From assembly GCA_028752905.1 (NCBI GenBank), contig JAQNBH010000006.1, positions 27,322,448-27,386,447 on the forward strand: 64,000 bases of DNA, in the 5' to 3' direction. Below the pieces are notes generated by a model, which was not told the origin of the DNA, made no database searches, and saw only the letters and a list, made by a program, of their open reading frames with translations. The stretch comes from Cladorhizidae sp. MBARI D1340-BT2 (lineage: Eukaryota; Porifera; Demospongiae; Poecilosclerida; Cladorhizidae). This document shows, piece by piece, positions 22,631 through 34,260 of this stretch; the stretch's first letter is position 1; each line of letters opens with the position of its first letter. Position numbers and translations under genes: made by a program.

Positions 22631-23266
22631 ACCCATTTCCCAGCAGCCAAGATAACCCTTCAGGTAGACGGACATGAGAAGGTAGTATTAGCAGTGGGTG
22701 TATCCGAGCACCTTATGTGTGATATGTTGATGGGGCATGATATTCCCTTATTTAAGACATACCTCCGGGAAGCTCTGGATACAGACGCCGGGAAGAGGGA
22801 CCTTGTCCCTCCTACTCTCCCTACCCCTGAGCTGGGCCTGGCAACCACAAGGATCCAAAGCAAGCTTCGGACCCTAGAAGAGCAAGCCGAGGCCCGACAA
22901 CTCGATGAGGATGAGCCCATCATACAACCAGTACTACCTGATGACAATGACAGTGAAATGGATGAGTAAAGTGTGAGCCTAGCCGAGCCGGAAATACCTC
23001 CTACAGACGAGCTAGAGACCCCTCCCCCACCAGCACCAGATGAAACAGGAGAGAGCCTAGGCAAGCCAGAAAGACCTCCAAAGGACGACCTAGTGACTCC
23101 CCCATCACCCGAAGCAGCAGAGCCCGGAGACTTGGACACCATCTCCCCGGAAGATTTTCATGAGGAACAGAAACAAGATCCTACCCTAAGGAGCGCAAGG
23201 GAAAAAGTGAACCAAAAAGACAGTGTGTATTTTTGGAAGGATGGGTTATTAGTAAGGAAGCCCTAG
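22631..23266 (+). pseudogene. Protease end and acidic Pro-rich linker, Ty3/gypsy 2
   Basis: Same frame as gag. It contains VGVSEHLMCDMLMGHDIPLF (end of protease) and then an acidic, Pro- and Glu-rich linker with two similar blocks (AEPEIPPTDELETPPPPAPD and GKPERPPKDDLVTPPSPEAA). TAA at 22967-22969 and TAG at 23264-23266 interrupt it. It ends in VYFWKDGLLVRKP, the strand that normally precedes the integrase zinc finger. Confidence 0.78.
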
Positions 23267-23612
23267 CAAGAATTAGGAAATAACTTGATTATGGTGCCCA
23301 GGGCCAAGGTAATGAGGTTAGCTCACTCCTCTGTAGCAGCAGGTCACTTTGGCAGGGAAAGAACCATCCAGCTTATCAGAGGTAGGATGGATTGCCCAGG
23401 TCTGGCCAGAGATGTGCATGAGCTGTGTCTGTCTTGTCCCATCTGCCAAAAATCTGTAGGATCTAAGGCACCCCTTCATCCATTACCTATTATTGATCAA
23501 ACCTTACTCGCATAGCTATGGACATATTTGGACCCCTTAAGAACTTCTGGTGGACACAAATACGTACTCATAGCTATGGACTACACTACTAAATGGCCAG
23601 CTTAACCACCCT
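23267..23612 (+). pseudogene. Integrase zinc domain and start of core, Ty3/gypsy 2
   Basis: A complete HHCC zinc domain is seen: MRLAHSSVAAGHFGRERT, then CLSCPICQKSVG. It is followed by TAG 23513-23515 and, in a shifted frame, by AMDIFGPLK, which carries the first catalytic Asp of the core, and then VLIAMDYTTKWPA. At about 23600 the sequence switches to the reverse transcriptase motif LTTLDLTKGYYQV. The rest of the integrase core, its C-terminal tail and the first third of RT are therefore deleted. Confidence 0.86.
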
Positions 23613-23971
23613 TGACTTAACCAAGGGGTTACTATCAGGTCCCCATGGGGAGTAGTAGTAGAGAGAAGACTGCCTTTATTACTCCCTATGGGAAGTATCA
23701 ATTTATGACTATGCCCTTTGGTTTGGTTTCGGCCCCCTCCACCTTTCTAAGGTTAATGGACCACATCTTATCCGGGCTGGAAACCTTTCCTGCCACATAC
23801 CTAGATGACATTGTCATTTATAGTCAGAACTGGAAAGACCATTTACAACATGTGTCAGTAGTTTTAGGCAGAATGAGAGAAGCAGGTCTCGCAATAAAAC
23901 AAGAGAAATGTAACTTTGGTGTGAGCCATTGTGAATATTTGGGACATTTAGTGGGTGGGAGGACAAGTTAG
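23612..23971 (+). pseudogene. Reverse transcriptase (from motif A), Ty3/gypsy 2
   Basis: The frame starts at LDLTKGYYQVPM (first catalytic Asp), passes KTAFITPYGKYQFMTMPFGL and SAPSTFLRLMDHIL, and has an intact catalytic loop TYLDDIVIYSQNWKDHL. It ends in YLGHLVGG at a TAG. The fingers region before motif A is lost in the deletion shared with integrase. Confidence 0.9.
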
Positions 23972-24610
23972 ACCATTGTCTTGCAAGGTTGAGGCCATTT
24001 GTACTTATTCACCCCCTCAGACTAAGAAGCAAATGAGAGCCTTTTTAGGATTAGCCGGTTACTACCAAAGGTTTATACCCAACTTCTCCGAAATAGCATC
24101 TCCTTTAACAGACTTAACCAAAAAGAATCGGAGTAATAAGATTGTGTGGAGTAGTTCTTGTGAAGTAGCTTTCAAATCTCTAAAAGCCACAATTACTAAT
24201 CACCATGTATTATTATCCCCAATCTGGAAAGACCTTTTATCCTACAGATGGATGCATCAGCTGGGATTTGTACTCAGCCAAATCGGCCTCAAGGGTGACG
24301 AGCATCCGGTGGAATTCAATTCCTGAAAACTTCTACCCAGAGAACAGAGATATTCCACGATAGAACGGGAAGCTCTTGCCATCGTGGCAGGAATTAAACA
24401 TTTCAGGGTCTAATTGGAGGGAACTACATTTACCATTGAAACTGACCACAACCCCCTGGCTCACCTAGCCAATATCAAAGACAGACATGGCTGACTCACT
24501 CGTTGGGTGCTTGACCTACAAGAATACGATTTCACCATCTCCCACTGGTCGGGTTCCGCCAATGCCAACACCGATGGCCTAAGTCGAGACGGGTTTCGAG
24601 CCGAGGAAGA
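23955..24610 (+). pseudogene. RT connection and RNase H, Ty3/gypsy 2
   Basis: MRAFLGLAGYYQRFIPNFSE is the connection region. RNase H follows in pieces: DEHPVEFNS, then TIEREALAIVAGIKHF and FTIETDHNPLAHLANI in a second frame, then LTRWVLDLQEYDFTISHWSG and NANTDGLSRDGF at the end. At least three frames are used and TGA/TAG codons interrupt them. It runs directly into the polypurine tract. Confidence 0.86.
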
Positions 24611-24615
24611 GGGAA
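24602..24615 (+). promoter_or_regulatory. Polypurine tract, Ty3/gypsy 2
   Basis: CGAGGAAGAGGGAA directly before the 3' LTR start TGTCAGG. Confidence 0.78.
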
Positions 24616-25272
24616 TGTCAGGAAATTCTATCTCCCTGACTGAGTTCACAACAGCCCGGGATGAAGCCAAACCAGCAGCTGTTGTTGCCAAAGAACATAG
24701 TGGTCAAGCCGTACACCAGATGTGTGGAAACCATGGTAGCGAGTGTGAGAACAGACGAAGGACCTCACCACCAGACACTATAAAGGATGTAGTCCACCTG
24801 CCTGAGGAAAGATCTACACACCCCTCACCTGATAAGACAAGACATTGGATTGGTCGCCAAGGGTCGGTGCCATGATGACCTGATGTCATCAAACATAGTA
24901 GTAGTTTGAACAGTATATAAGAAACAGCTAGGGAGTAGTTAGCAGATAGCTTAATATTGCCAGAGACTGCTGCAACCAGCAATTAAGAACTGTTAGATAA
25001 GAACCCTCTGAACCTTTGTTATTGTGGTTGATATTGTGTTGTGTTATCTTGTCATGGCTGGTGTATTTATGCATCTCATAATTATAATATAACTATCTGT
25101 AGTTATATTTGGGAATCCAGCAATTCTGTTGAGAGTTGCTGAGTTTGGCTTGTTCTGAGGATTGCCAGTAGGACAGACTGGGAATCAAAGATCAGGCATC
25201 GCATGAAGACCAGGGATCTGCTCAGCCAGCTAAAGTGTCTGTACACTGGGAGAAGGTTGGTTTTTCATGACA
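24616..25272 (+). repeat. 3' LTR of Ty3/gypsy 2
   Basis: 657 bases, intact, with the empty hAT target CTACACAC in its first third. It differs from the 5' copy by a small number of substitutions and short indels. It is followed by the target duplication CATGA within minisatellite B. Confidence 0.95.
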
Positions 25273-25752
25273 CATGACCAGTGTATCCAAGCCACTTGGT
25301 ACTACATGACCAGTGTATCCAAGCCACCTGGTACTTACTAAATGATCAGTGTATCCAAGCCACCTGGTACTACATGACCAGTGTATCCAAGCCACTTGGT
25401 ACTACATGACCAGTGTATCCAAGCTACCTGAGTCTGGTACTACATGACTAGTGTATCCAAGCCACCTGGTACTACATGGCCAGTGTATCCAAGCCACCTG
25501 GTACTACATGACCAGTGTATCCAAGCCACCTTGGTACTACCTGACTAGTGTATCCAAGCCACCTGGTACTACATGACCAGTATATCCAAGCCACCTGGTA
25601 CTACATGACCAGTGTATCCAATCCACCTGGTACTGCATGACCAGTGTATCCAAGCCACCTGGCACTACTTCACTAGTGTATCAAAGCCACCTGGTACTAC
25701 TACATGACCAGTGTATCCAAGCCACCAGGTACTACATGACTAGTGTACCCAC
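25273..25752. repeat. 32-bp minisatellite, B (right part)
   Basis: About fifteen more copies of the same 32-base unit seen at 19044-19528, some with short insertions (near 25335, 25431 and 25698). Confidence 0.95.
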
Positions 25753-26110
25753 CTGGGACACACAATCATTGCTCTAAATAAAGAACATACATGCAGTATT
25801 ATTATACGAAGACCCACCATTGCTCCAGTTAATTAACATACAAGCAGTTCATGCATACAGAAGCCACTCATTGGTCCATTTAACGAACATACATTCAGTA
25901 CAATTATACGGAGGCATCTCATTGATCCATGTGATGAGCATACATGCAGTATAAGAAAGGAGGCCACTTATTGCTGCATGCAATGAACATACATGCAGTT
26001 CATGTATACAAAGCGTATTGTTCGCTCCTTATAATAACACACATGCAGGACAAATATATGTACGCTACTTATTCCTCATGTGAAGAACATACATGCAGTA
26101 CTGAGCGAGG
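25753..26110. repeat. Diverged ~57-bp tandem repeat
   Basis: Six or so loose copies built on gaacatacatgcagt preceded by a cca-tcattg-tcca block. It directly abuts minisatellite B. Confidence 0.72.
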
Positions 26111-27600
26111 GATGACGGTTCATCACAAAAGTTATTTATAGTCCACATACAATAGGGCACGAAGTGTTTATTGTGCTAGTGGACTTTCATTATTGAAAAA
26201 ACTTTTTGATATGAAGTATTACATAGTGATAACATCAAATGGCATCTTCAACATTTGTTAGTTGGCCTAGCAATACTCTAGGGACAACTTGATCTTTCAG
26301 GGTCCCTCTTTTGTCTATTCTTCCAAATGCAGATAATTCACATGTTTTATGCTCCAAGGATTAGCAGCCATTCATTTAGGCAGCTTGCAAGTCGGTCCAT
26401 TCCACCAATGGTCTTCTCATATATTGTGTCGGGAGAGAGTCATGTTGTGTAAGGGATTCCTGCAAGATTGACAGGAAGCTGTTCAACGTAAGGCATTTTT
26501 TCTAGGTGGTGGAGAAGAAAGCTGAAGAGAAGATTAGCCTGTGGGATTTTCTAGTGTCCACTTATAAAAATATGTACTTAGCACGGGAGTTAGGGGGAGG
26601 GGTGAAGGGTTTGAAGTGTGAAATATTTGCAGAAGATGACTATTAAAATAATCTCCTAGAAAGACCACTTTGCAATATTCAGTGATTATCCCTAAAAACA
26701 GGTGTCCTTAGTAATGGGGTATAATTTATTGTAAATTGATTTATCGGCTGTATGTGGCTGTTTCTAGAGCATAAACACTCAATGCGAAGCAACTATCTGT
26801 TTTGCAACGTGTCGTTATTCAAATTTGCAAACAACACCTTCACCACCAGCCACTCCCTCTCTATTGAGCATTAGATAAACCACACCCTCATGATGAACCA
26901 CATCCTAGATTATTCCTCCCCCCCCACCCCATCCTCTAGTCGCTTAACCGCACCTACAGATACTCCGATCCATCCTCCAGTGGCTCAACCAGTGGAATTG
27001 AGGGGGGGTTAAGGCGCACAGGAAATCTGTGAGGGAAAACTTGCCTAATTCATGTTCATAAAAGAATTTGAAGAATTTGAAGTAAAATACCCATAACATC
27101 ATCCCCCTCTCCCTGTGTGCCTGGTGTTATAGAGAATTGTTGCCAGTTTCTCTCTAGCAGAGAGCATAAGGACCCAGCATCAGGTTTTCCCCCCTGGGAA
27201 CATAACATTGCCATTTCTGTTCAAAGAAGAATAGTACAATATATACTATATAGTATGGTGAAGAACAGTCTGAATATGTTGCTTTTATGTGTATGTACCA
27301 TATCTATGCTCACAAATCAAGCAATGGTCCTGGTTTATATATGAAAATGCAGCCAGTGCTGTATGTTTTCTGATTGAATTTTTTAATGTAGTTTTTGGAA
27401 CTGCAGGTTGGAATGTGAAGTGGATTCCCACACACATGAAACTCATTTTACAGTACATCGCTTAGTCTTGAATAGTTATAACAACTCTGATTAATAGAGC
27501 ACCACAAACACTACAGATTGAATCCCATTTTTATTAATTTTTAAAATGAACTTATGCTCATGTGAGGAGGTTTCTAAATAATATATTAGAAGCACCTTGT
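26111..27600. other. No recognisable gene
   Basis: Unique-looking sequence with no credible coding region, terminal repeat or tandem array. The frame at 27117-27344 has no family features. Confidence 0.5.
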
Positions 27601-27612
27601 GGGTGTGAGTTT

Positions 27613-27740
27613 TGGAGCTGCATAGATTATGTTCACTTCATTGTATGGACTATTATAGAGAGCTCCAATGGTTAATCTTTAAGTGTATTATATTTTAATA
27701 TTAAAAATATTGCATAGTTATAGCTCCGCCAAAGTTACAT
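27613..27740. repeat. Possible degenerate copy of the 29.5 kb fold-back family
   Basis: Contains ggagctgcatagatta-gttcacttcat, tatagagagctcc and an A+T core like the arm of 29526-30200. Weak match. Confidence 0.4.
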
Positions 27741-27844
27741 GCAACCAAAGTGGGAGTACATCTACTTGAACTGGACCTAATTGTTGACCCTGATGGAAAG
27801 TGATAGCCCATTGAAGTATTTATCTGGGACTAGAGCAAACCCTA

Positions 27845-28330
27845 CTCTGTAAAAGTAGGGCAGGAGGCCACACCCCATGCACACATGCCTTACACATGTG
27901 AAGGACGGGCATGAGACCACAGCACATGCAGCCATGCATTATATATGAGAAGGAAGGTGAGGAGTCGACACCACATGCAACCATTCTTTATAGCTACATG
28001 TATGGGTAGGGCAGGCAGCTCACCCCATGCATTATACATGCATTGAAGGGAAGTTGTCCACACTCCATGCAAACATATGTCATATACAGTAAGGAGGAGC
28101 AGCATCTAAAGAAAGGTAGGAGGCCACACCCCATACTTGTAAACTATTAATGAAAGGGCTGGGACTCATGCCTTATGCAAGCATGACATGCCATCATGAC
28201 CTTTAGAAGGGCAAGAAGTCTTACGTCATACAACCTTGCCTTACGGAAGAGCAATAGGCCTCACCTTATGCAGCCAAGCCTTTAAACATGTAAAGGAGTG
28301 GCACAACACCCTCTAGTGACCACACCTTAC
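27845..28330. repeat. Diverged ~60-bp tandem repeat
   Basis: Repeated phrases of the form gggcaggaggccacacccca, tgca-catgcctta and acatgt-aaggagg recur eight or so times with heavy divergence. Confidence 0.7.
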
Positions 28331-28370
28331 TAATATAATGGACCATGCCTTATACATGTTGAGGAACAGT

Positions 28371-29525
28371 GGGTTAATTTTCATCTGAAAGTTCTAATGC
28401 TGGTCATCCATTACTGGGGGTACTTGCCAAGAAGAAAGAAAAAATTATGTTCGCTATTTTACTGACTTTTTTGCTGAAGATATAGCAGTTTTATCCCAAT
28501 ATCATTATGTGACAGCGCCAGATATGACTATCATAGAGCATAACATTTTATTGTTGCATAGTCCACGCTTTCTACAGCTGGTAAGGTGAAGGTTTCTTGC
28601 ATTTGGTACGCCAGAAAAGAACTAGTTATATTGACTATAACTTGATAGGTAATAATAAGTGGTAATTTGCAACAACCAAGTACGTCTACAAGCACTTCAC
28701 AAGATTAGAGAAATACTAAACGTAAAATGGTCCTTAAAGTAGTGGGGGACTTTACACCTGATTTTGACAGGACTGCAATAACTCCAGAATGCAACCAACT
28801 ATGAGGTTGATTTTTGGGTCAAAGATTTCTTTACCCCCCTAGAATCATTAGATATAATAGCTGGAATGTGGTGTCCATAACCAGTTGAGCTAAGAGCCCT
28901 TTGTCTGGTCTCTGGTTTATTAATTATCATAGTAACAGGTTGTAGCACATTCAGGCATGCATATGCAAAGGTAAACTGCTGATCCTCAACCCCTCTTGAG
29001 ATCTTGAGATACCGGTATTCTATTATTGTATAGTGTTGTTAAATATGTGCCCCCTCCCTCCCCCCTCAACTCAATCATAAATGCAGCCCTGAATAGTACT
29101 TAAAAGTAGACCCCAGTGATGGACAGTTACTTACAAGCATGTAGGTCTATACACTGCTTACTTATACCAGTTGGCTGACCTTTACCCCTGGTTGCTTGTT
29201 ACAGCTGCCTGCGGTTAGGGAGGTGATGTAACTGGTGATCTGTAGCAAAGTGCATGATTGTGCATATGTACACAATGCTAGTGATTGTGAGTAGTTTACT
29301 GTTTGCCCTCCTCTCCATGATTGATTCTACCCAACCTCATATAGCATCCCTGTTTCTCTTGCCACATCTGTGGAGCTAGTTGTCTACTGCATCACACTGT
29401 TGAAGGCTTCTACTAACTTCATTTGAGAGCGACCCCCTTGCCCAACTGGTTCTGAGTGGAGGTCTTGCTAGTGTAGTAAATGATTAATTTTGGGGGAGAC
29501 AGGTCATTTTATAATAAAAAACAAA
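28371..29525. other. No recognisable gene
   Basis: Nothing coding or repeated was recognised in these 1.15 kb. Confidence 0.5.
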
Positions 29526-30200
29526 AACAAGTGGGGTACCACTTTATAGCTCCATAGATTCTGTAAACTTCATGGTATGTACTTGATATATAGCTCAAAA
29601 GATAGCGCTCTCTGTGTGCTTTATTTCAATACTATATTTTTCATGCGTATAACTATAGCCAAGTTACTGGAACTAAAGTGGAGGGATCCTAAAACCTGAA
29701 TGCCTGATTTTGCCGCATAAATATCTCCAGATTGCCAAGTGCTAGAGAGTTGAAATTAACACCAGTGACTAGAAGAAGCTCTACTCTATGCAATAAGCGT
29801 TTTGATGAGTCGCTAAAATGTAAGTACGTGGTCAAATGCTCGGTTGTAAAAGGAATTTTGTTAAAATTCCATAAAATTCATTTTCCACCTGTGCGCTTGC
29901 TTGACCAGTACTTACATTTTAGCGCCTAATCAAAAATAGAGTAGGGCTTTCTCTAGCCACTGGTGCTAATTTCAACTCTCTAACACTTGGCAATCTGGAG
30001 ATATTTATGTGGCAAAATCAGGCATAGAGGTTTTGAGGCTCCCTCTACTTTAGTTCCAGTAACCTGCCTATAGTTATTATATGAAAAATATTTTAGTATC
30101 AAAGCGAGCATATGGAGAGACCAATCTTTTGAGCTATATATCAAGTCCATAATGAAGTTTACAGAATCTATGGCGCTATAAAGTGGTAACCACAAGTTTG
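29526..30200. mobile_element. Fold-back element with ~300-bp inverted arms
   Basis: The left arm starts aaacaagtggggtaccactt and the right arm ends with aagtggtaaccacaagttt. The arms pair along most of 29526-29830 and 29905-30200, including the inner block gctaaaatgtaagtac and its inverse, leaving a spacer of about 70 bases. It has no coding capacity. Related pieces lie at 32805-33138 (right arm only), 6509-6640 and possibly 27613-27740, so this is a dispersed MITE-like family. Confidence 0.85.
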
Positions 30201-30462
30201 TTTTTATATGCACCTGCACCCCTAACAAACTCACAGTTGACTACTTGCTAACTGATCAATGATGTTTATATTTTGTAGGAATGATTCTATCACAGGTTAA
30301 GTGTTGTGAAACATAGTCAAATCATTGGGTAATATTTTGTAAGGATATACATGTAACCCTGTCTATGTGTCGTGTAACACCATCTGTTATGTGTTATGAT
30401 GGAGAAAGAAGCTTTAATTTTTTAATGTAATACCATATTATTTCATTAACTGATTCACCTTT

Positions 30463-30982
30463 TTAAGCTGATATCTTCAAATTGGGACATTCATCATAAA
30501 ACGTGCTAAAAACCAGATTTTTAACTGGACCTGTGCAGATGATTACAGCATTATTACATTAAACTTTATTTCTTGTTCTAGTTTGTGGGAGTGGGTGGAG
30601 GAAGCGATAAAAATATAGAAATGAATAAAACTGATTGACAAGCAAAAAATTGCCATCATAAACTGTCCCTTCCTTACCTTTGCTGCTGTCTCTGCAAGCC
30701 AATGAAAGCTGTATATTCACCTTTAAGCTGATATCTTCAAATTGGGACATTCATCATAAAACATGCTAAAAACCAGATTTTTAACTGGACCTGTGCAGAT
30801 GATTACAGCATTATTACATTAAACTTTATTTCTTGTTCTAGTTTGTGGGAGTGGGTGGAGGAAGCGATAAAAATATAGAAATGAATAAAACTGATTGACA
30901 AGCAAAAAATTGCCATCATAAACTGTCCCTTCCTTACCTTTGCTGCTGTCTCTGCAAGCCAATGAAAGCTGTATATTCACCT
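30463..30982. repeat. Near-perfect 260-bp tandem duplication
   Basis: 30463-30722 and 30723-30982 are the same apart from one base seen by eye (acgtgct versus acatgct). Everything around is far more diverged. Either a very recent duplication or an assembly duplicate. Confidence 0.95.
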
Positions 30983-32380
30983 ATGCTAGCTTGAAATCCC
31001 TCAGAATATCTTCTCTCTTTAGAATAAAATGCACTGTTGGTTGGATTTCTGTATCAGCATCTAGTATGGTTATGCATTGAAGGTGCTAGCAAATATCATG
31101 AGGCAAAGAGTTACCATCTACAAATTTCTCCTGGAAAAGTTGGGTATTAGTAGTAGCTAGCTGTTCTGACAGCAATAAGGGTAGCATTACCTTTACTAGA
31201 GTTTACAGGATCCCATCCAAGGACAAAAATGTCAACTAACAAGTGTAGCATACTAATCTCAATGGAAGCAAGTCAGCATTTTTTCTCCGTAACTAGTGAT
31301 CCCTTATCAACATACTTATGTAAGCCAGAAATTAATTAAATCATATTACCCACAGAGATCAGAATGCTCACTTAGCTCCCATCAAGCTCAAATGCACTCT
31401 CCCTGCGTCACCCATCATTGTCCGTGGGACGGGATCCCGGATGAACTATTTGAAAGTTAATGCTATCCTTTCTGGTGTTAAAACCTTCACAAGTTTTACA
31501 TCCCAGATGCCACTGCAAAGATCTTGCTCTATCGTGGCCCAAATCAGCAGAAGACTGTAAACAATGTATCAAAGGACACTAACTCATTTCTCAAAGTCTA
31601 AACTATTGAGAGAGTTTACTGGTATAGGCACAAGTAGCCTAGTGTAGGAAAAACAGCTTGCTAAAACAGCAGAATGCCCATAAAGATTCCTTCGAGGACA
31701 GTGGTTGCGATCAGCGATTGGTAACAGCATTTTTCTTGTCAAACCAGACTTGTTAATAATAACCTCCCTTTCAATTGCAACCACCCTTCAAATAGAAATT
31801 GCAGGTAGATGGACTGAAGTAAATATTATCTGTAGTTGCTATTAGAAAATATATAGAAATTTTATCCCTAGCCACATTTCCTTTAGGTAGGTTTGGGTCT
31901 TTCCATTCACATCCTTTATACTTGCTTGCAAAACTGATTAAGTTATGATTTTAAAAGCCTTAAGACCATTTTAGATCAGTTCTTGTAAGTTGCTAGAGTA
32001 TTAAGAGGCACCTGTACATACTCCACCCTCTAATGCTGCAGGGATAACTAATGTTGTTCTAATGCTGCTGGTACGAAGCAGCCACCATACTAGAGCTTGG
32101 AATAACAATCCCATTGAAGAGACACCTCCCACACACGTGCATGTACTTGACTGTCAAATGCTGAACGTTCTATTAAGTAGCATTTAGGGGGCCTAACTTG
32201 TACCACTTTTGTCTATAAAAATATTTTAGTTTCCTAAACTGTAGTTGTTAAGCCTCTCATGTTTAGTTACCTAATGTTCTTAAGTTAAGTTATGGTATCT
32301 TGCTATGAAGCGCACTGTTCTCAAAGTCCTTGAAACATGCACCAATTATGAACATGTGAACAAGCTTCATGATTAGTGTA
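30983..32380. other. No recognisable gene
   Basis: No domain, splice-supported frame or repeat unit recognised. Confidence 0.45.
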
Positions 32381-32384
32381 ACAT

Positions 32385-32505
32385 ATTTCCCAGAACATTG
32401 AGGCAAGAATTGTAATAGCATAACCAGGCCTATTTATAGCTGCAACTCTCTGTAACTGTCCACAGTTTCCTAACGAGTATCTTGCTGCTCCATCATGACA
32501 TTTGC
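32385..32505 (+). repeat. Dispersed repeat, inverted partner at 44670-44790
   Basis: Includes ataaccaggcctatttatag, ctgtccacagtttcctaacg and agtatcttgctgct. The reverse complement of the same blocks is found at 44670-44790, so two copies lie in opposite orientation 12 kb apart. Confidence 0.75.
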
Positions 32506-32804
32506 AACCTTTCCCAAGTGATCTAGTGGCACAGGCAGCTCCTCCTGCACGTCCTCTAAATTGCCAAAAGCATTTTCCAATGTCCCAATGATGGTATAAC
32601 TGGATCGTAAAGGATATCAACATTGAGCCTGTCACAAGAATTGCATATTTCATGATAACTGATCTTCAAATGGTTTTATAGTTGAATATACTTTGCTGAA
32701 TAAAACCAATTGCAAAGAATGCAGGATAGACCATCTATAGGTCGTTACATCATCTCAGGAGCCACGGTACTTAATTTAATATGGCTTGGGAGTCATGAAT
32801 TTCA

Positions 32805-33138
32805 TTCATTTTCCACCCGCATGCTTGACTACGTACTTACATTTTAGCTCCTAATGAAAACTGTAATTGTATAGAGTAGGGCTTCCTGTAGCCACTGGTG
32901 CTAATTTGAACTCTCTAGCACTTGGCAATCTGGAGATATTTACGCACCAAAATCAGGCATTCAGGTTTTTGAGGATCCTTCCACTTGTAGCTCCTGTAAC
33001 ATGGCTATAGTTATATCTATGAAAAATACTTTAGTATCAACATAGAGCACACAGAGAGACCTATCTTTTGAGCTGTATATAAAGTCCATAACATGAAGTT
33101 TGCAGAATCTATGGAGCTATACATGGTAACCACAAGTG
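32805..33138. mobile_element. Half copy of the fold-back family
   Basis: Matches the right arm of 29526-30200 from the spacer (cttacattttagc) to the end (atggtaaccacaagtg). The left arm is missing. Confidence 0.78.
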
Positions 33139-33144
33139 TTTAAA

Positions 33145-34260
33145 AAAAAATTTTTTTTATGCACTGGTCATCCCTGACAAACTCCCAGTTGACTCATTGC
33201 GAACTGGTGATGTTTATATTTGGTAAGAGTGATTCTATCACAGGTTAAGTATTGATTTGAGTGCGGATGTAATCCTGTGTAAGTGCCTTAGAACTGTCCA
33301 TTAATTTGGAAATGCAAATTCAGCTGCGATTGTGTCAATTTTATACCTGGAACAGACTAGCTAGCCAGATGTGAGACAAAACTTTCTTCTTTCTGATGAA
33401 GACTGAAGTATTTCTGTTGAACCGTTAGGACTAAAAAACAAACAGATTTAGTTAAAGAGAATCCTTGAATTTGCTTAGGGTAAGTTGCTCTGTAACTAAT
33501 TGATACCGACAGACAAAAACTAACCTTGTTTTGCACTTTTATTTTCTTTCTTTTTTCCAGTTCCTGTGTGAGTAATTAGTTCTGTGCAATTCAAAATCTC
33601 ATTATAATAATATACTAGAACTTTATTTAAATCAGCTTTTTTGTTCAGCTGAGAGTATTCGTACAAGTTTGAATAAATTTAGAAGTGTACTAGTATTATG
33701 CATAATATGATGTAATGTTACATGTTTTACCTTCTTGTACGTAACCTGATATTCATCTCCCTCCTCTTGATGTTCGGACTCTCCTCACATTTGGTGAGTA
33801 TTTGAATCTACAATAATCATCCCCAACATCTTGCAATGTGCATAATACAACTACTTATTGTTGGTGGTAATAATACCCACAACTGTCTATATCTCAACTC
33901 TCTTAACATGGTGTCATAATGCGCTCAGGATGCTACACACAAAACTAGATGCTATGGGTACATTTTCCTCTGTAAGTTAAAACTAGACCAACAACAGCTG
34001 TCTTTGCATGGAACTTGAGCTCTATGTTGAATGAGCTCTATACTGGGAGGTAGCAACAGCGAACCTAATTTCTGCTGCGTTATATGTTTAGTTTGTTCTT
34101 GCTCTAGTACAGGCAGCATTCAGCAGTGAAGCTAGATATATTTAATGGGAACCCTTAAGGGTGTGGATCTTGCTGTTATTTTACTATTATAGTCTACTAG
34201 ATAATGACAGGCTTAGATAATTTATCCACTAAAGCTTTGGATGTAGTACCTAGCCCTTAT
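33145..34260. other. No recognisable gene
   Basis: Apart from the short dispersed repeat at 33390-33455 (partner at 6790-6890), nothing was recognised. Confidence 0.45.

Larger units (their letters stand above)
19529..25272 (+). mobile_element. Ty3/gypsy LTR retrotransposon 2, Gmr1-like, with nested hAT
   Basis: LTRs begin TGTCAGG and end TTTCATGACA. The 5-base duplication CATGA flanks the element (19524-19528 and 25273-25277), and both flanks are minisatellite B, so the element jumped into the array. The order inside is gag with SCAN-like capsid, zinc knuckle and protease, an acidic linker, the integrase zinc domain and start of the core, then reverse transcriptase from its first Asp, RNase H, polypurine tract and 3' LTR. 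The integrase-first order again points to the Gmr1 group. A deletion joins the integrase core to the middle of RT. A 965-base hAT element sits in the 5' LTR. Confidence 0.93.
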
